From NCBI RefSeq assembly GCF_000449425.2, contig NZ_AVHW01000086.1:144706-208705 (forward strand): a stretch of DNA of 64,000 nt, in the 5' to 3' direction. Numbering within the stretch: the stretch's first letter is position 1; each line of letters begins with the position of its first letter. Source of the DNA: Clostridioides difficile CD160 (GTDB lineage Bacteria > Bacillota > Clostridia > Peptostreptococcales > Peptostreptococcaceae). Below are positions 18,687-27,825 of the stretch, one piece after another. A program made the position numbers and the translations under genes. The notes under the pieces were generated by a model. It did not search any database, was not told where the DNA came from, and worked only from the letters and a program-made list of their open reading frames with translations.

Positions 18687-18954
18687 GTTTTTCCCTTTCT
18701 ATAATTGCTTTCACTTCATCAATTGTTAAGACCTTACCATATGATACAACCTTGCTATTTATAACAAGTGCAGGAGTACTCATTACTCCATAGCTAGCAA
18801 TTTGAGTAAAATCAGTTATGTGCTCAATATTGAAATCTAAATTCATTTCTGAAATTGCTGTACGTGTTGCATTTTCTAAAGCGATACATTTTGCACAACC
18901 AGAGCCTAGAACTTTGATTCCATCTTTTTTCTTTGTCATTTCTGCATGTTCCAT
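18673..18954 (-). CDS. Small thioredoxin-fold redox protein of the arsenic cluster, frameshifted at its N-terminus
   Basis: The readable frame of 93 residues is a thioredoxin-like small protein with GSGCAKCIALE (CxxC) and cis-Pro MSTPALVIN, as found beside arsenic permeases. The true start is probably the ATG at 19022, which has a strong AGGAGGAAATTAAT ribosome site and opens MKLFDKKEEK; the expected continuation KSCCCSGNCTSETMEHAEM, a Cys-rich metal-binding head, is one base out of frame because a poly-A run holds seven A where eight are needed. Without slippage, only internal initiation at 18954 would give the core domain. It overlaps arsC by 14 bases. Confidence 0.7.
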   Translation of the reverse strand: MEHAEMTKKKDGIKVLGSGCAKCIALENATRTAISEMNLDFNIEHITDFTQIASYGVMSTPALVINSKVVSYGKVLTIDEVKAIIEREKHGSL

Positions 18955-19041
18955 AGTTTCTGATGTACAATTTCCACTACAGCAACATGATTTTTTTCTT
19001 CTTTTTTATCAAATAATTTCATATTAATTTCCTCCTAGTTT

Positions 19042-20058
19042 TTATAATATTAAGAATGTATGCAAAACATTAAACATATAACCAACAGCGATAATACCAA
19101 TTGTACAGATAGCTATAAATAAGGCAAGTAGTTTTGGTTTTACAGCTTTTTTAAGCATAATCATAGATGGTAAACTTAATGTTGTTACAGCCATCATAAA
19201 TGCAAGTACAGTTCCTAATTGTGCACCCTTGATTAGCAATGCTTCTGCAACAGGTATTGTTCCAAAAATATCTGCATACATAGGAATACCAACCAATGTT
19301 GCTAAAATAACACCAAACGGATTGTCACTACCTAGAATTGTTTCTATCCAAGTTTCTGGAATCCAGTTGTGAATTATAGCACCAATTCCTACCCCTACTA
19401 AAATATAAGGGAATACTTTTTTAAATGTTTCACTAACTTGTTCTTTCGCATATTGAACTCTATCTTTTCGTGTCAAAGATGGTGAATCAATATCTACATG
19501 ACTTGCATTTTGTATAAAGTCTTCAACATATTTTTCCATGTGCAATTTTTCGATAATAGTACCACCAATAACTGCAATTAATAGTCCAACTATTACATAA
19601 ACAATTGCAACTTTTGCACCAAATATACTCATAAGGAGTACAAGACTTCCCAAATCTACCATAGGAGATGAAATCAAGAAAGAAAAAGTAACTCCTAAAG
19701 GAAGCCCTGCACTTGTAAAACCTATAAAAAGTGGTATAGAAGAACAGGAACAAAATGGAGTTACTGTCCCTAATAACGCAGAAACAATATTTGCTCCAAT
19801 ACCATGAAAGCGACCTAAAATTTTCTTGCTTCTTTCTGGTGGAAAATAACTTTGTATATAAGATATAATAAAAATCAAAATACATAATAGTATAGTGATT
19901 TTTATAACATCATAAAAAAAGAATTGAACACTACCACCTAGTCGTGTAGTATTATCTAATCCTAAAAATGATAATGTGTTGCCAATAAAACTATTTAGCC
20001 ATTTCATGCCAAGAATTTGGTCTTGAAAAAACAGTATGCCTATTTGTAATATTTCCAA
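19042..20058 (-). CDS. DUF318/ArsP-type permease in the arsenic cluster
   Basis: A 338-residue inner-membrane protein with about eight to ten spans, of the permease family that includes the organoarsenical exporter ArsP and YraQ. The signature CSCSSIPLFIGFTSAGLPLGVTFSFLISSP lies near residues 105-135. It is regulated with arsR: a full inverted-repeat operator lies at 20082-20103 immediately upstream. Likely exports trivalent arsenic or an organoarsenical (family inference). A second member of the same family, saoE, occurs at 37.5 kb. Confidence 0.82.
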   Translation of the reverse strand: MEILQIGILFFQDQILGMKWLNSFIGNTLSFLGLDNTTRLGGSVQFFFYDVIKITILLCILIFIISYIQSYFPPERSKKILGRFHGIGANIVSALLGTVTPFCSCSSIPLFIGFTSAGLPLGVTFSFLISSPMVDLGSLVLLMSIFGAKVAIVYVIVGLLIAVIGGTIIEKLHMEKYVEDFIQNASHVDIDSPSLTRKDRVQYAKEQVSETFKKVFPYILVGVGIGAIIHNWIPETWIETILGSDNPFGVILATLVGIPMYADIFGTIPVAEALLIKGAQLGTVLAFMMAVTTLSLPSMIMLKKAVKPKLLALFIAICTIGIIAVGYMFNVLHTFLIL

Positions 20059-20081
20059 AACAATTCCTCCATTCTATTTTT

Positions 20082-20103
20082 CATATCAATTTTATTTGAT
20101 ATG
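20082..20103. promoter_or_regulatory. ArsR-type operator ahead of the permease gene
   Basis: Perfect dyad CATATCAA-N6-TTGATATG between arsR and the permease gene. The same dyad, with one altered base per copy, occurs twice ahead of arsR. Confidence 0.75.
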
Positions 20104-20136
20104 TTTTTTTTAATAAAAGCCATCTGTAGATGACTT

Positions 20137-20439
20137 TTATTTGCAAGATTCTGTATCTGTATTAGGTGTTGTGATTTCTAATAAACGCTTACTAGCATAT
20201 TCACTGCCCTTTTTACTAAGGCTATAATGTGTCCATTTTCCATCTTGTCTTGATGATACTATGCCAGATTCACACAATATTTTCATGTGATAAGATAGTG
20301 CAGATTGACCAATATTCATTTTATCAATTAAAACACAAGCACATTTTTCGCCACTCCTTAAAAGTTCGAGAATTAAAAGCCTTTTTTCATCACAAAGGGC
20401 TTTAAATATTTTTGCATCATTTTTATAGTTAATCATCAT
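20137..20439 (-). CDS. arsR: ArsR-family metalloid-responsive repressor
   Basis: A 100-residue winged-helix repressor. The DNA-binding helices cover about residues 38-68 (CVLIDKMNIGQSALSYHMKILCESGIV). A candidate As(III) site is the SGEKCACVL segment in the helix that carries ELCVCDL in classical ArsR, giving Cys33 and Cys35; a further Cys lies near residue 16 and one at the C-terminus. It precedes the permease gene by 78 bp and presumably represses itself and the following genes via the inverted repeats at 20082, 20451 and 20509. Confidence 0.88.
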   Translation of the reverse strand: MMINYKNDAKIFKALCDEKRLLILELLRSGEKCACVLIDKMNIGQSALSYHMKILCESGIVSSRQDGKWTHYSLSKKGSEYASKRLLEITTPNTDTESCK

Positions 20440-20450
20440 TTTTCACCTCT

Positions 20451-20530
20451 CATATCAATTTTTTTTGATGTGTTTATCGTACTATACTAATCTTACTTTG
20501 TCAACAGTCACATCAATTTTTTTTGATATG
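20451..20530 (-). promoter_or_regulatory. arsR promoter flanked by two ArsR operators
   Basis: On the minus strand TTGACA (20499-20504) and TACGAT (20476-20481) are 17 bases apart. Operators CATATCAA-N6-TTGATGTG (20451-20472) and CACATCAA-N6-TTGATATG (20509-20530) bracket the promoter on both sides, an arrangement suited to tight repression. Confidence 0.75.
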
Positions 20531-20713
20531 ATTTATTGATTATTTTTTTGACTAAATGCTCTATACTTAAATAATTTTCCTTTAGACATAAATCTTAATT
20601 AATATCCTCTACAACAAGATATTCTTTTATAGTCTAAATTCTAATTACTTTTTTATAGAACTATTTAAATGAGAAAAAAGTAATTAGAAATGGAGGAATA
20701 GAAAGGTAGATAA

Positions 20714-20875
20714 AAATTAGAAACAGAAATTAAGGATAATTTAAATATTCCTTTTAATGAAACTAGATTTACAACTGTATTTAAATTAAATAATTTATCA
20801 GAAAAAGACATCTTAGGGTTTTGTAAAAGTAATTTAAGAATAGATATATCTTTCTTAGAAAAAATACAAAAATAA
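20714..20875 (+). pseudogene. Remnant of an unidentified coding sequence
   Basis: A 53-codon frame (KLETEIKDNLNIPFNETRFTTVF ... DISFLEKIQK) with no start codon; an in-frame TAA lies directly before it. The sequence reads like real protein but no family is recognised. It may be a leftover 3' end of a gene removed by rearrangement. Confidence 0.35.
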
Positions 20876-20902
20876 GGTTATGATTTTCAAAACCATAACC
20901 TT
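20874..20902 (-). terminator. Terminator of the grd operon
   Basis: AAGGTTATG and CATAACCTT pair around a short loop; on the minus strand the stem is followed by TTATTTTTGTATTTTTT. It lies about 105 bases after the grdD stop. Confidence 0.65.
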
Positions 20903-21008
20903 GTAAATACTTAATTATCACTTAAAAAATAAATTTATATTTAAAGAGTACACATAAACATTTCCAAACTCATCAATTGGAAAGTCACATCTTTTAATAT
21001 ACTCCTAC

Positions 21009-22154
21009 CTATTTTGCAGTATATCCAGCTTTAATTAAAGTTTCAACTGCTAAATCACCTTTAGCTTCATTTACTAAAACTATTGGACCTGTACAACCCA
21101 TACCACTTTCAGCATAGATTCCATTTTTCCACAACTCAGATACTGCATCTTCTAAGTCCATTATGTCAACACCAGCTATTTGACGAGTAACAATCTCTTT
21201 ATCTGGCATTTTAATTTCTACTTTTTCAGCTTTAACTTCTTTTTTAGTAAGAGAAGCTATAATATCATCAAATTTTGCTTTTTTAACTTTTGCAAATTCA
21301 TTTCTTGCAACATTACTTATATCGCCCTTTACAACATCATAAGCGTATTTTAGTGCATTTGCTACTACTGGAGAACCTGATGCTCTTGATACTATAAGGA
21401 CTCTTCTATCATAGTCTTCTCCAACCCCAGGACCATATCCAAAACCTTGAGCTTCATAATCTCCACCTGTAGTATATGAAGAAAATACTTTCATAAATAT
21501 ATTTCCAGATAATGTATCAGTAACCATAACATCAGGAGCACCTACAAGTAAATCATTACCTCTCATTACACACCCACCATCTGCTCTAATTGAATCAGCA
21601 AATTCCATGTCATATCCATTATCTTTTAATTCTTTTAAACATTTCTCAACTTGTCTTGCCCCATCTACATTAAGTATTCCAACTTTTGGGCATTTATTAC
21701 CCATTGATTTGGCTGTAGCGATACCATAAATGGCATTTCTCACCATTGCTTCTATTCTATTAGTAGCACTTGTTCCTGTTGTAGTTGCAAGTATCATTTC
21801 TTTTCCTTTAGCTGGAGTTATAACTCTACCTACTGTAGATACACCTATTGGAAAATTATAATGCATAGTAACACAAGCATCAATGTATCCTGAATCTAAT
21901 AATTCTTCCATTTTTACATGCATTTCTTTTTCATCATTAACTTCAACTACTTCAAGGTCAGTTTCTACTTTTGGTCCAATAAGTACTATATCAAATAAAT
22001 TAGATTTTGCTAATTGTGCACCATTAACCATGTTCTCTACACCATGTTCACTTCCAAGTGTAGTCACACCAATTTTTACTTTTTTGCCAAATTCGCCGCT
22101 TTCTATTGCATTAGCTACTTCTAAGAATACATCTGCGATTACTTTTTTTGACAT
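21009..22154 (-). CDS. grdD: Glycine/sarcosine/betaine reductase complex component C, alpha subunit
   Basis: With GrdC, cleaves the Se-carboxymethyl/acetyl intermediate on selenoprotein A and releases acetyl phosphate. The 381-residue length and sequence fit GrdD, a relative of fatty-acid synthesis protein PlsX; conserved segments include GVTTLGSEHGVENMV at the N-terminus and SGMGCTGPIVLVNEA at the C-terminus, whose Cys is the proposed acetyl-carrying residue. The start lies 10 bases after the grdC stop. Last gene of the operon. Confidence 0.93.
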   Translation of the reverse strand: MSKKVIADVFLEVANAIESGEFGKKVKIGVTTLGSEHGVENMVNGAQLAKSNLFDIVLIGPKVETDLEVVEVNDEKEMHVKMEELLDSGYIDACVTMHYNFPIGVSTVGRVITPAKGKEMILATTTGTSATNRIEAMVRNAIYGIATAKSMGNKCPKVGILNVDGARQVEKCLKELKDNGYDMEFADSIRADGGCVMRGNDLLVGAPDVMVTDTLSGNIFMKVFSSYTTGGDYEAQGFGYGPGVGEDYDRRVLIVSRASGSPVVANALKYAYDVVKGDISNVARNEFAKVKKAKFDDIIASLTKKEVKAEKVEIKMPDKEIVTRQIAGVDIMDLEDAVSELWKNGIYAESGMGCTGPIVLVNEAKGDLAVETLIKAGYTAK

Positions 22155-22164
22155 ATCCTCACCC

Positions 22165-23697
22165 CTATTCTTCTAACATGTCTAGTGCTAGTTTTTTCAT
22201 AGATTCAGCTATTATCTTCTTAATCTCATCCTTAGATATTCCTGAAGTCTCTTCAGTAACACCTGTATTTCTTTCAGCTATAAAAGATACTCCATCAAAT
22301 AAGTTAGTCATTCTTCCTAAGAATAAACTACCTTTTCCAACTATCATAGCTCTATTTCTATCTCCTGTAGTTAAATCATCTATTAAAAATCCTATATAAG
22401 GAGCTCCTGATGGTATATGTCCTTGAGTTGGTGCCCATCCTGGTAATCCTTTATTAGAAACAAAGTCTTTTAACTCTTTCTTTTCTAAGTCTCCACGCTT
22501 AACAGCAAGTGCTCCTATCATTTTGTAGTTTGCTTCTGGAACATCTCCTGCTCCTGCTGGCTTAGTTATATCTGGGTTTTGCATTTCAACAGAGTATACA
22601 TCAACATCTGTTATTTTTAAATTAGCTCTATCAAGACCTGAAGTTATAAGTGCTGTCATAACTGCTTGAGGTGAAGAACCAGTTCCAACAGTATGCTTAC
22701 CTGTTAAATCAGTTCTTATAACTGGGTTTACACCATCATTTTCAGATACAAGTACTGCAAATCCTCCAACAACATCTTCAAGTACAGGAAGTCCTTTTTT
22801 AACATGGTCCTTAGCATTCATTCCAAGTTTAGCACTTGCTCCACCTGCTACTACCATTACGTTTTTGTGTATTCCAGCTTTTACTAGAGCTGCAGCTTGA
22901 ATTAATGCATGTGTTGGTGCTGCACAGAATCCTCTTGTATCAGAACCAGTTGCATTTTGAAGTCCTGCTATCTCAGCTATTGATTTAGCAAAGTTTCCTC
23001 CACCTCTTTGGTTTATATCTCCACAAGCTTCTTCTGAACACTCAATAACATAATCTATTTCAGCAGGGTCTATTTTGCTATGTCTTAGCATTTGAATAGC
23101 AGATAAAACTCCAGATGCTTTTACTACTAGATTTTCAAACATTGTATGGGCATTTAAGTTAACATCTACATCATGTGCTCTTTTTACATAACCAATGAAT
23201 TTCCCATTATGGTATAATCCTTCTGCTATGTGTGTTGCTACTAATTCTTTACCTTCTTCTATATCATCACCCTTTAATTTACCTACAAATGGAGCAATTT
23301 CAGGGTAGTTATTTTCGATTTTTGGTTTTACTTCATCAATAAATTCTTGTGATAATTTTACCAAATCAAATGCATCACTTATTTGCATTAAAGCTATGAA
23401 CTCATCTTGAGGCATTATTTCTCCAAACTTACCATTTCTATTTCCCTCAATCTTTTGTTCACACCATGGCATTGGTAAATCTCTTAATTCCTCTGGTCTT
23501 CTATTTCCTATATAAACTTGATTTGGCATGTAGTTAACTACATCTTCATAACTTCTTATATGATTGCTTACTTCCTTTAAAAATTCTGAATCTGGATTTG
23601 TTGCTCTTTCAACTGTACAAGTACTTCCATTTTGCACTATCATATCTGGAGTATGAATAAGTACATAGCCTGCCCCTTTTAAAACTGGATAAGTCAT
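22165..23697 (-). CDS. grdC: Glycine/sarcosine/betaine reductase complex component C, beta subunit
   Basis: Partner of GrdD in the acetyl phosphate-forming protein C. The 510-residue protein belongs to the thiolase/FabH-like fold: DYVIECSEEACGD near residues 225-237 and GFCAAPTHALIQAA around 260-273 contain candidate active-site Cys and His. The open frame extends ten codons upstream, but GGAGGTGCACAAA is a textbook ribosome site for the ATG at 23697 (MTYPVLKGAGYVL). A long intercistronic gap with a stem-loop separates it from grdB. Confidence 0.93.
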   Translation of the reverse strand: MTYPVLKGAGYVLIHTPDMIVQNGSTCTVERATNPDSEFLKEVSNHIRSYEDVVNYMPNQVYIGNRRPEELRDLPMPWCEQKIEGNRNGKFGEIMPQDEFIALMQISDAFDLVKLSQEFIDEVKPKIENNYPEIAPFVGKLKGDDIEEGKELVATHIAEGLYHNGKFIGYVKRAHDVDVNLNAHTMFENLVVKASGVLSAIQMLRHSKIDPAEIDYVIECSEEACGDINQRGGGNFAKSIAEIAGLQNATGSDTRGFCAAPTHALIQAAALVKAGIHKNVMVVAGGASAKLGMNAKDHVKKGLPVLEDVVGGFAVLVSENDGVNPVIRTDLTGKHTVGTGSSPQAVMTALITSGLDRANLKITDVDVYSVEMQNPDITKPAGAGDVPEANYKMIGALAVKRGDLEKKELKDFVSNKGLPGWAPTQGHIPSGAPYIGFLIDDLTTGDRNRAMIVGKGSLFLGRMTNLFDGVSFIAERNTGVTEETSGISKDEIKKIIAESMKKLALDMLEE

Positions 23698-23822
23698 TTT
23701 GTGCACCTCCATAAATTTTATGAACACTTATTTTTTAATTTAATTAAAGACTCTAATTGTTGTTATTTTTGTTTTGTTGTATATTTGATTCTATTATTGT
23801 TTATGTATTTTGGCATTTTTTA

Positions 23823-23866
23823 AGATTTCATGAATGAATAACTCCAATTTACCCATTCATGAAATC
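23823..23866. terminator. Stem-loop between grdB and grdC
   Basis: GATTTCATGAATG and CATTCATGAAATC pair over 13 bases with a loop of about 17. On the minus strand it lies about 85 bases after the grdB stop and could lower transcription into grdC/grdD or protect the 3' end of the grdE-grdA-grdB message. Confidence 0.55.
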
Positions 23867-23950
23867 TATATTATTTTTTTGTGTATAGTTATTTTTTATT
23901 TTTAGTGTGTGTTTATATTTTTATCTATATAATATATGTGTGTGTTATTT

Positions 23951-25261
23951 TTATTTTTCAAATACTGTTTGACCATCTACTTCTGTAGTTAAAGAGTTTA
24001 ATGCTTTTTCTACAAGGCCTCTTCTTAAGGCTTTTTCTTCTGTAGGGTCAAGCGCTGGATTTCCAAGTGGATGAGGTATTGCTATAGTTGGAACTATTCT
24101 ATTAGCCCCTACTGTTAATGAAATAGGTACTACTGTACACATATGAACTACTGGAAGTCCAGTTTTTTCTATTTCTTTTACCATCGTTGCACCGCAACGA
24201 GTACAAGTACCTCATGTAGAAGTTAATATTACTGCATCTACACCATCAGCCACTAATGCTGCTCCAATTTCAGAAGCATATTTTTTAGAGTTTGCAACAG
24301 ATGTACCGTTACCTACAGTTGTATAGAAAGTTTCATGTAATTTTCCAATTACACCTTCTTTTTCTAAATCTCTAAGAACATCAACAGGTAATACTCTATC
24401 TGCATCTAAATTTGCATACACTGGGTCATATCCACCATGTGCAGTTTCATAAGTCTCTTCTGTTAAGTCCATAACTCCTGCTATAGAATAAGTTCCATAT
24501 TTAGAAGCTGAAGAAGACTCTATTCTATCTGGATTTCCTTTTGGAACTATACCACCAGAAGTAACTAAAGCTATTTTGCATTTTGATAAATCTTTTACAG
24601 CGTTGCTTGGGTCAACTCTATCAAAGTTTGGCATTGGGTATTCAGTTTCAAATGGTTCACCTTTTATTTTCTTAACTAACATGTCAACAGCTCTCTTAGA
24701 ACCTCTGTCTTCATGGAAGTAGTTAACTCTTATTCCTCTAGCTATGTATCCTTCATCTTTAGGAGTTCCAATTTCTTCTCCATTAGCAAGTTTTACTGCA
24801 AGTTTTGCTATTTTAGGAAGTGCTTTTCTCATACCTGCTGCAGAATCAGAAGTTTCTACTACATAAACATCTTTTTTGAACATATCTGCACCTGGATTTT
24901 CAATATACATACCTGTTAGGGCTGGTATATTTAAAGCATCTTTTACAACTTTAGTTATTGTTCCAGCAGCAACTCCATATCTACCAGCATTAAATGCAGG
25001 ACCAGCTATGAAAAGTTGTGGTTCAAAACCTTTTATCATTCCTAAAACTTCTTCACTTGCACTGTCTATATTTTCATTGAAGTAGCTATCTCCACATACT
25101 ACTGTTCCAACTATTTCAATATCTTCACCTAATAATTTATCAAGTTGTAAACTTATTGGAGGTAAAGTTTCTGCCACATGTGGCTTAGTATCAGCTTTTT
25201 CTTCTCCACCTATACCAGCAAAGAACTGATTAATATAATGTACCGCTTTTAGTTTTCCCAT
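23951..25261 (-). CDS. grdB: Glycine reductase selenoprotein B (PB gamma), Sec350
   Basis: Substrate-specific selenoprotein subunit that, with GrdE, activates glycine and passes the carboxymethyl group to GrdA. The frame runs through an in-frame TGA at 24212-24214 (codon 350), read as selenocysteine; the surrounding TSTUGTCTRCGATM is the family UxxCxxC motif. Full length is 436 residues. Upstream of the UGA is the 349-residue main body; downstream are 86 residues rich in conserved hydrophobics (VPISLTVGANRIVP). AGGGGTGAAA precedes the ATG. Reading the two halves as separate genes would be wrong. Confidence 0.96.
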
Positions 25262-25292
25262 CTCTTAGTTTCACCCCTTTTGCTTTTAGGCA

Positions 25293-25766
25293 TTAAAATT
25301 TACAAAATTCTTCTCTTATACCAGACATTTCTTCTTCTATTTCTTCAACTTCTAAAACCATTTCCATCATACTTATTTGATCTTCATATACAGTTTCATC
25401 AAATAAAGCTTTCATTGGTTCCTCTACAACATGGTAAACGCTTAATCCTAAAGCAACTCCAGCAAGTGGTCCAGCGAAAGTTGGATCCCCAGCAGTTACT
25501 GTTTCGGCTGCAAGACCTGCAGCTTCGGCTTCAGCAGCACCTAGTAAAATCACAACATTTTCAGCTCCGAATTTATCAGCAGCTTCTTTAACTCTGTTTT
25601 GATTTTCTAAGTCCATAGCCCCAGCAGCAGTTCAGACAAAGCATTCTGTAGATGAGAAAACAACCTCTGCTCCTTCTACTGTTTTTACACATTCTTCTAT
25701 CGCAGGTCCTGGTATACCATCACGGTCACCTATTATAAGAACCTTTTTATTACTAAGTAAACTCAT
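25293..25766 (-). CDS. grdA: Glycine/sarcosine/betaine reductase selenoprotein A, Sec45
   Basis: Small carrier that accepts the carboxymethyl group as a selenoether and is reduced by thioredoxin. The 157-residue frame includes TGA at 25632-25634 (codon 45) in the family motif [16 protein letters not shown], so Cys42 and Sec45 form the redox pair. ATG at 25766 ([17 protein letters not shown]) is preceded by AAGGAGGATTATT. It lies 31 bases upstream of grdB and about 110 bases after grdE. The downstream RNA (from about 25630 down) must hold a bacterial SECIS hairpin. Confidence 0.96.
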
Positions 25767-25878
25767 AATAATCCTCCTTATTATATTTGTAATATATTTT
25801 TTTATATCTATAACATTTATTATAATTTATCTATAATATGTTTAATTAACATTACTCAATCGTTTAATAAGATACTTC

Positions 25879-27165
25879 TTAATATCCTTTAGCAGTTAAA
25901 TGACCAAATCCTGTTTCATTAGTTGCACCTGTTATAGCTTGTATTTCAACTTCAATAGTTCCATCAGCCTTTAAGCTTCCATCAGAACCACCAGCTATTA
26001 CATCTACTACTTCTAAATGACCAATTACTTTATCTAATTTAGGAAGTACTACAACTTGGTTAGCATTTCCACCTGTTACAACAGCATCAGCTCTTTCATC
26101 TGCATCTGCAAGTGATTGAGAACCTCCATCACGTCCAGCATATTCATCTGTAACTATAACAGTTTTTACACCTTGCATTTCTATCTTCTTACAGTTCATT
26201 ATAAGGTCAGTATCTGGATTTCCAAAACCTTCTTGTGAAACTATAACTGCATCTAATCCTAAGTACTTACATAATTTAGAAGTCCAGTTTGAAGATCTTT
26301 CTTTGTCTGCTAGGTAAACATTTTCATTAGTTATAATTACACCTACAAAGTTTATATCTTTACCATGTCTTGCATATAAGTCTTCAACAACTCCATTGTT
26401 TATATGAACATAACTTGGGTTTTTGTCACATGCAGAAACACAGTTACCACTTACAATTGCTCCGTCCATTAATTCTGTTGGATATAATAAAGTTGGTACT
26501 ATTTGTTTTGCATCCACTCCATATACATAAGTATCATGTAATAATCCTTGAGTTTGAAGCATGTAAACATATCCTACTTTTGGAAGTTCTGGATATTCTT
26601 TTATTGACTCAAGAAGAGGTTTAGTTTCATATACTGAAACTTCATCTGGAGTAAGATTTCTTGCTGCTTCTCCTAAATACATTGCTGCTTTAAATCCTAT
26701 CATTCTAACAGCTTTTTCATGAGCGTATTGTTTTAAACCATCAATAGGTTCAGCTATTACTACAACATTATTTAATTTAGAAAATGGAGTGTATTTAGCT
26801 CCTTCTCCAGTCATGTCTACTATACCTTCTTGGAAACCTACTATTTTTCCAGTAGTTACAACAGCTACACCTTTTAAAGCATGAGTTTTTCCTTCTCCTA
26901 CAGTGTCAACTTTAGACATTATACCTGGGAATATTCCCCCATTACCTTCAACTTTTACTCTTGGCTCAATAACATCTTTTACAGGTGTTATTCTTACGCT
27001 TTCACCTGGACGAGCTAATTCTATATCTATAGATTTTATATGCTCATCTCCACCAATCTCTTGTAGCATCTCTTGCTTATTGATGAATAATACTCCATCT
27101 TTTACTTCTGTTACATCACCAAATTGAATATCTTTTATAAAGATTTTCCCTAATTCAAGACGCAT
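25879..27165 (-). CDS. grdE: Glycine reductase component B proprotein (alpha/beta subunits)
   Basis: Proprotein of 428 residues that self-cleaves to two subunits of protein B. The processing site is visible as VSGNCVSACDKN: cleavage before Cys242 would turn it into a pyruvoyl group that forms a Schiff base with glycine. Conserved blocks include the N-terminal LELGKIFIKDIQFGD and IVTDEYAGRDGGSQSLADADERADA. AGGAGGTGCAAGT lies before the ATG. Followed by grdA and grdB, preceded at 274 bp by trxA. Confidence 0.94.
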   Translation of the reverse strand: MRLELGKIFIKDIQFGDVTEVKDGVLFINKQEMLQEIGGDEHIKSIDIELARPGESVRITPVKDVIEPRVKVEGNGGIFPGIMSKVDTVGEGKTHALKGVAVVTTGKIVGFQEGIVDMTGEGAKYTPFSKLNNVVVIAEPIDGLKQYAHEKAVRMIGFKAAMYLGEAARNLTPDEVSVYETKPLLESIKEYPELPKVGYVYMLQTQGLLHDTYVYGVDAKQIVPTLLYPTELMDGAIVSGNCVSACDKNPSYVHINNGVVEDLYARHGKDINFVGVIITNENVYLADKERSSNWTSKLCKYLGLDAVIVSQEGFGNPDTDLIMNCKKIEMQGVKTVIVTDEYAGRDGGSQSLADADERADAVVTGGNANQVVVLPKLDKVIGHLEVVDVIAGGSDGSLKADGTIEVEIQAITGATNETGFGHLTAKGY

Positions 27166-27439
27166 ACTTGCACCTCCTGTTATTTAATTTGTGTATATGC
27201 ATTTGAGTTTTTCTCAAAATTATATCATTTTATAACTTATCTTAAATCTTAAAGATATTTTTATAGTATAGTATTTTTATGTCTTAACTATTTGTTATAC
27301 TATTAAAAAATATTTACTGTAAAAAAATTATTTTATTTAAAATTATTTTTTTAACAAACATAGATATAAAAAACCTTTTTTTATTTTATCTTTAGACTAA
27401 AATATATTTTTATTTTGTTGTTAATATTTTGGCAATATC

Positions 27440-27757
27440 TTAAAGATATTTTTTAATCATGTCTTCTATATTAGGAACTGTAGCATCATCTTTAGTAACT
27501 TCGTCTACTTTTTCCCCATCTTTGTATATAGCCATAGTTGGAAGACCTAATACTTTTTGTTTTATAGCTAATCTTCTAGCTTTTGTTGTATCCATCTTAC
27601 AGAATTTTATTTTATCCCCATAAGTTTCAGCTAGTTTATGAACATCTGGCATTAATGCTTTACAAGGTTCACAACCTTCACTCCAGAAATCAACAAATAC
27701 AAAACCTTCTGCGTTTAAAACTTCTTCTTCAAATGTAGCCTTATCTAAATCTAACAT
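27440..27757 (-). CDS. trxA: Thioredoxin of the glycine reductase operon
   Basis: Delivers electrons from thioredoxin reductase to GrdA. The 105-residue protein has the thioredoxin fold, with active site [12 protein letters not shown] in place of WCGPC and the cis-Pro loop [12 protein letters not shown]. The GCxPC variant is typical of thioredoxins encoded with glycine reductase. GGGGGAAAAATAA precedes the ATG. It sits 68 bp downstream of trxB. Confidence 0.92.
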   Translation of the reverse strand: MLDLDKATFEEEVLNAEGFVFVDFWSEGCEPCKALMPDVHKLAETYGDKIKFCKMDTTKARRLAIKQKVLGLPTMAIYKDGEKVDEVTKDDATVPNIEDMIKKYL

Positions 27758-27825
27758 TTTATTTTTCCCCCTTGAAATTTTTATTTTATTTTAAATATTA
27801 TTCATTAAATTTAATTTACAGATTT

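Noticed and set aside
23900..23946. TGTGTG/ATAT tract as CRISPR-like or satellite repeat
   Set aside because: Only a few imperfect copies and no spacers; ordinary low complexity.
23951..25261. grdB as two genes or a pseudogene
   Set aside because: The halves are joined by a single TGA within the UxxCxxC motif characteristic of the family; this is selenocysteine, not a break.
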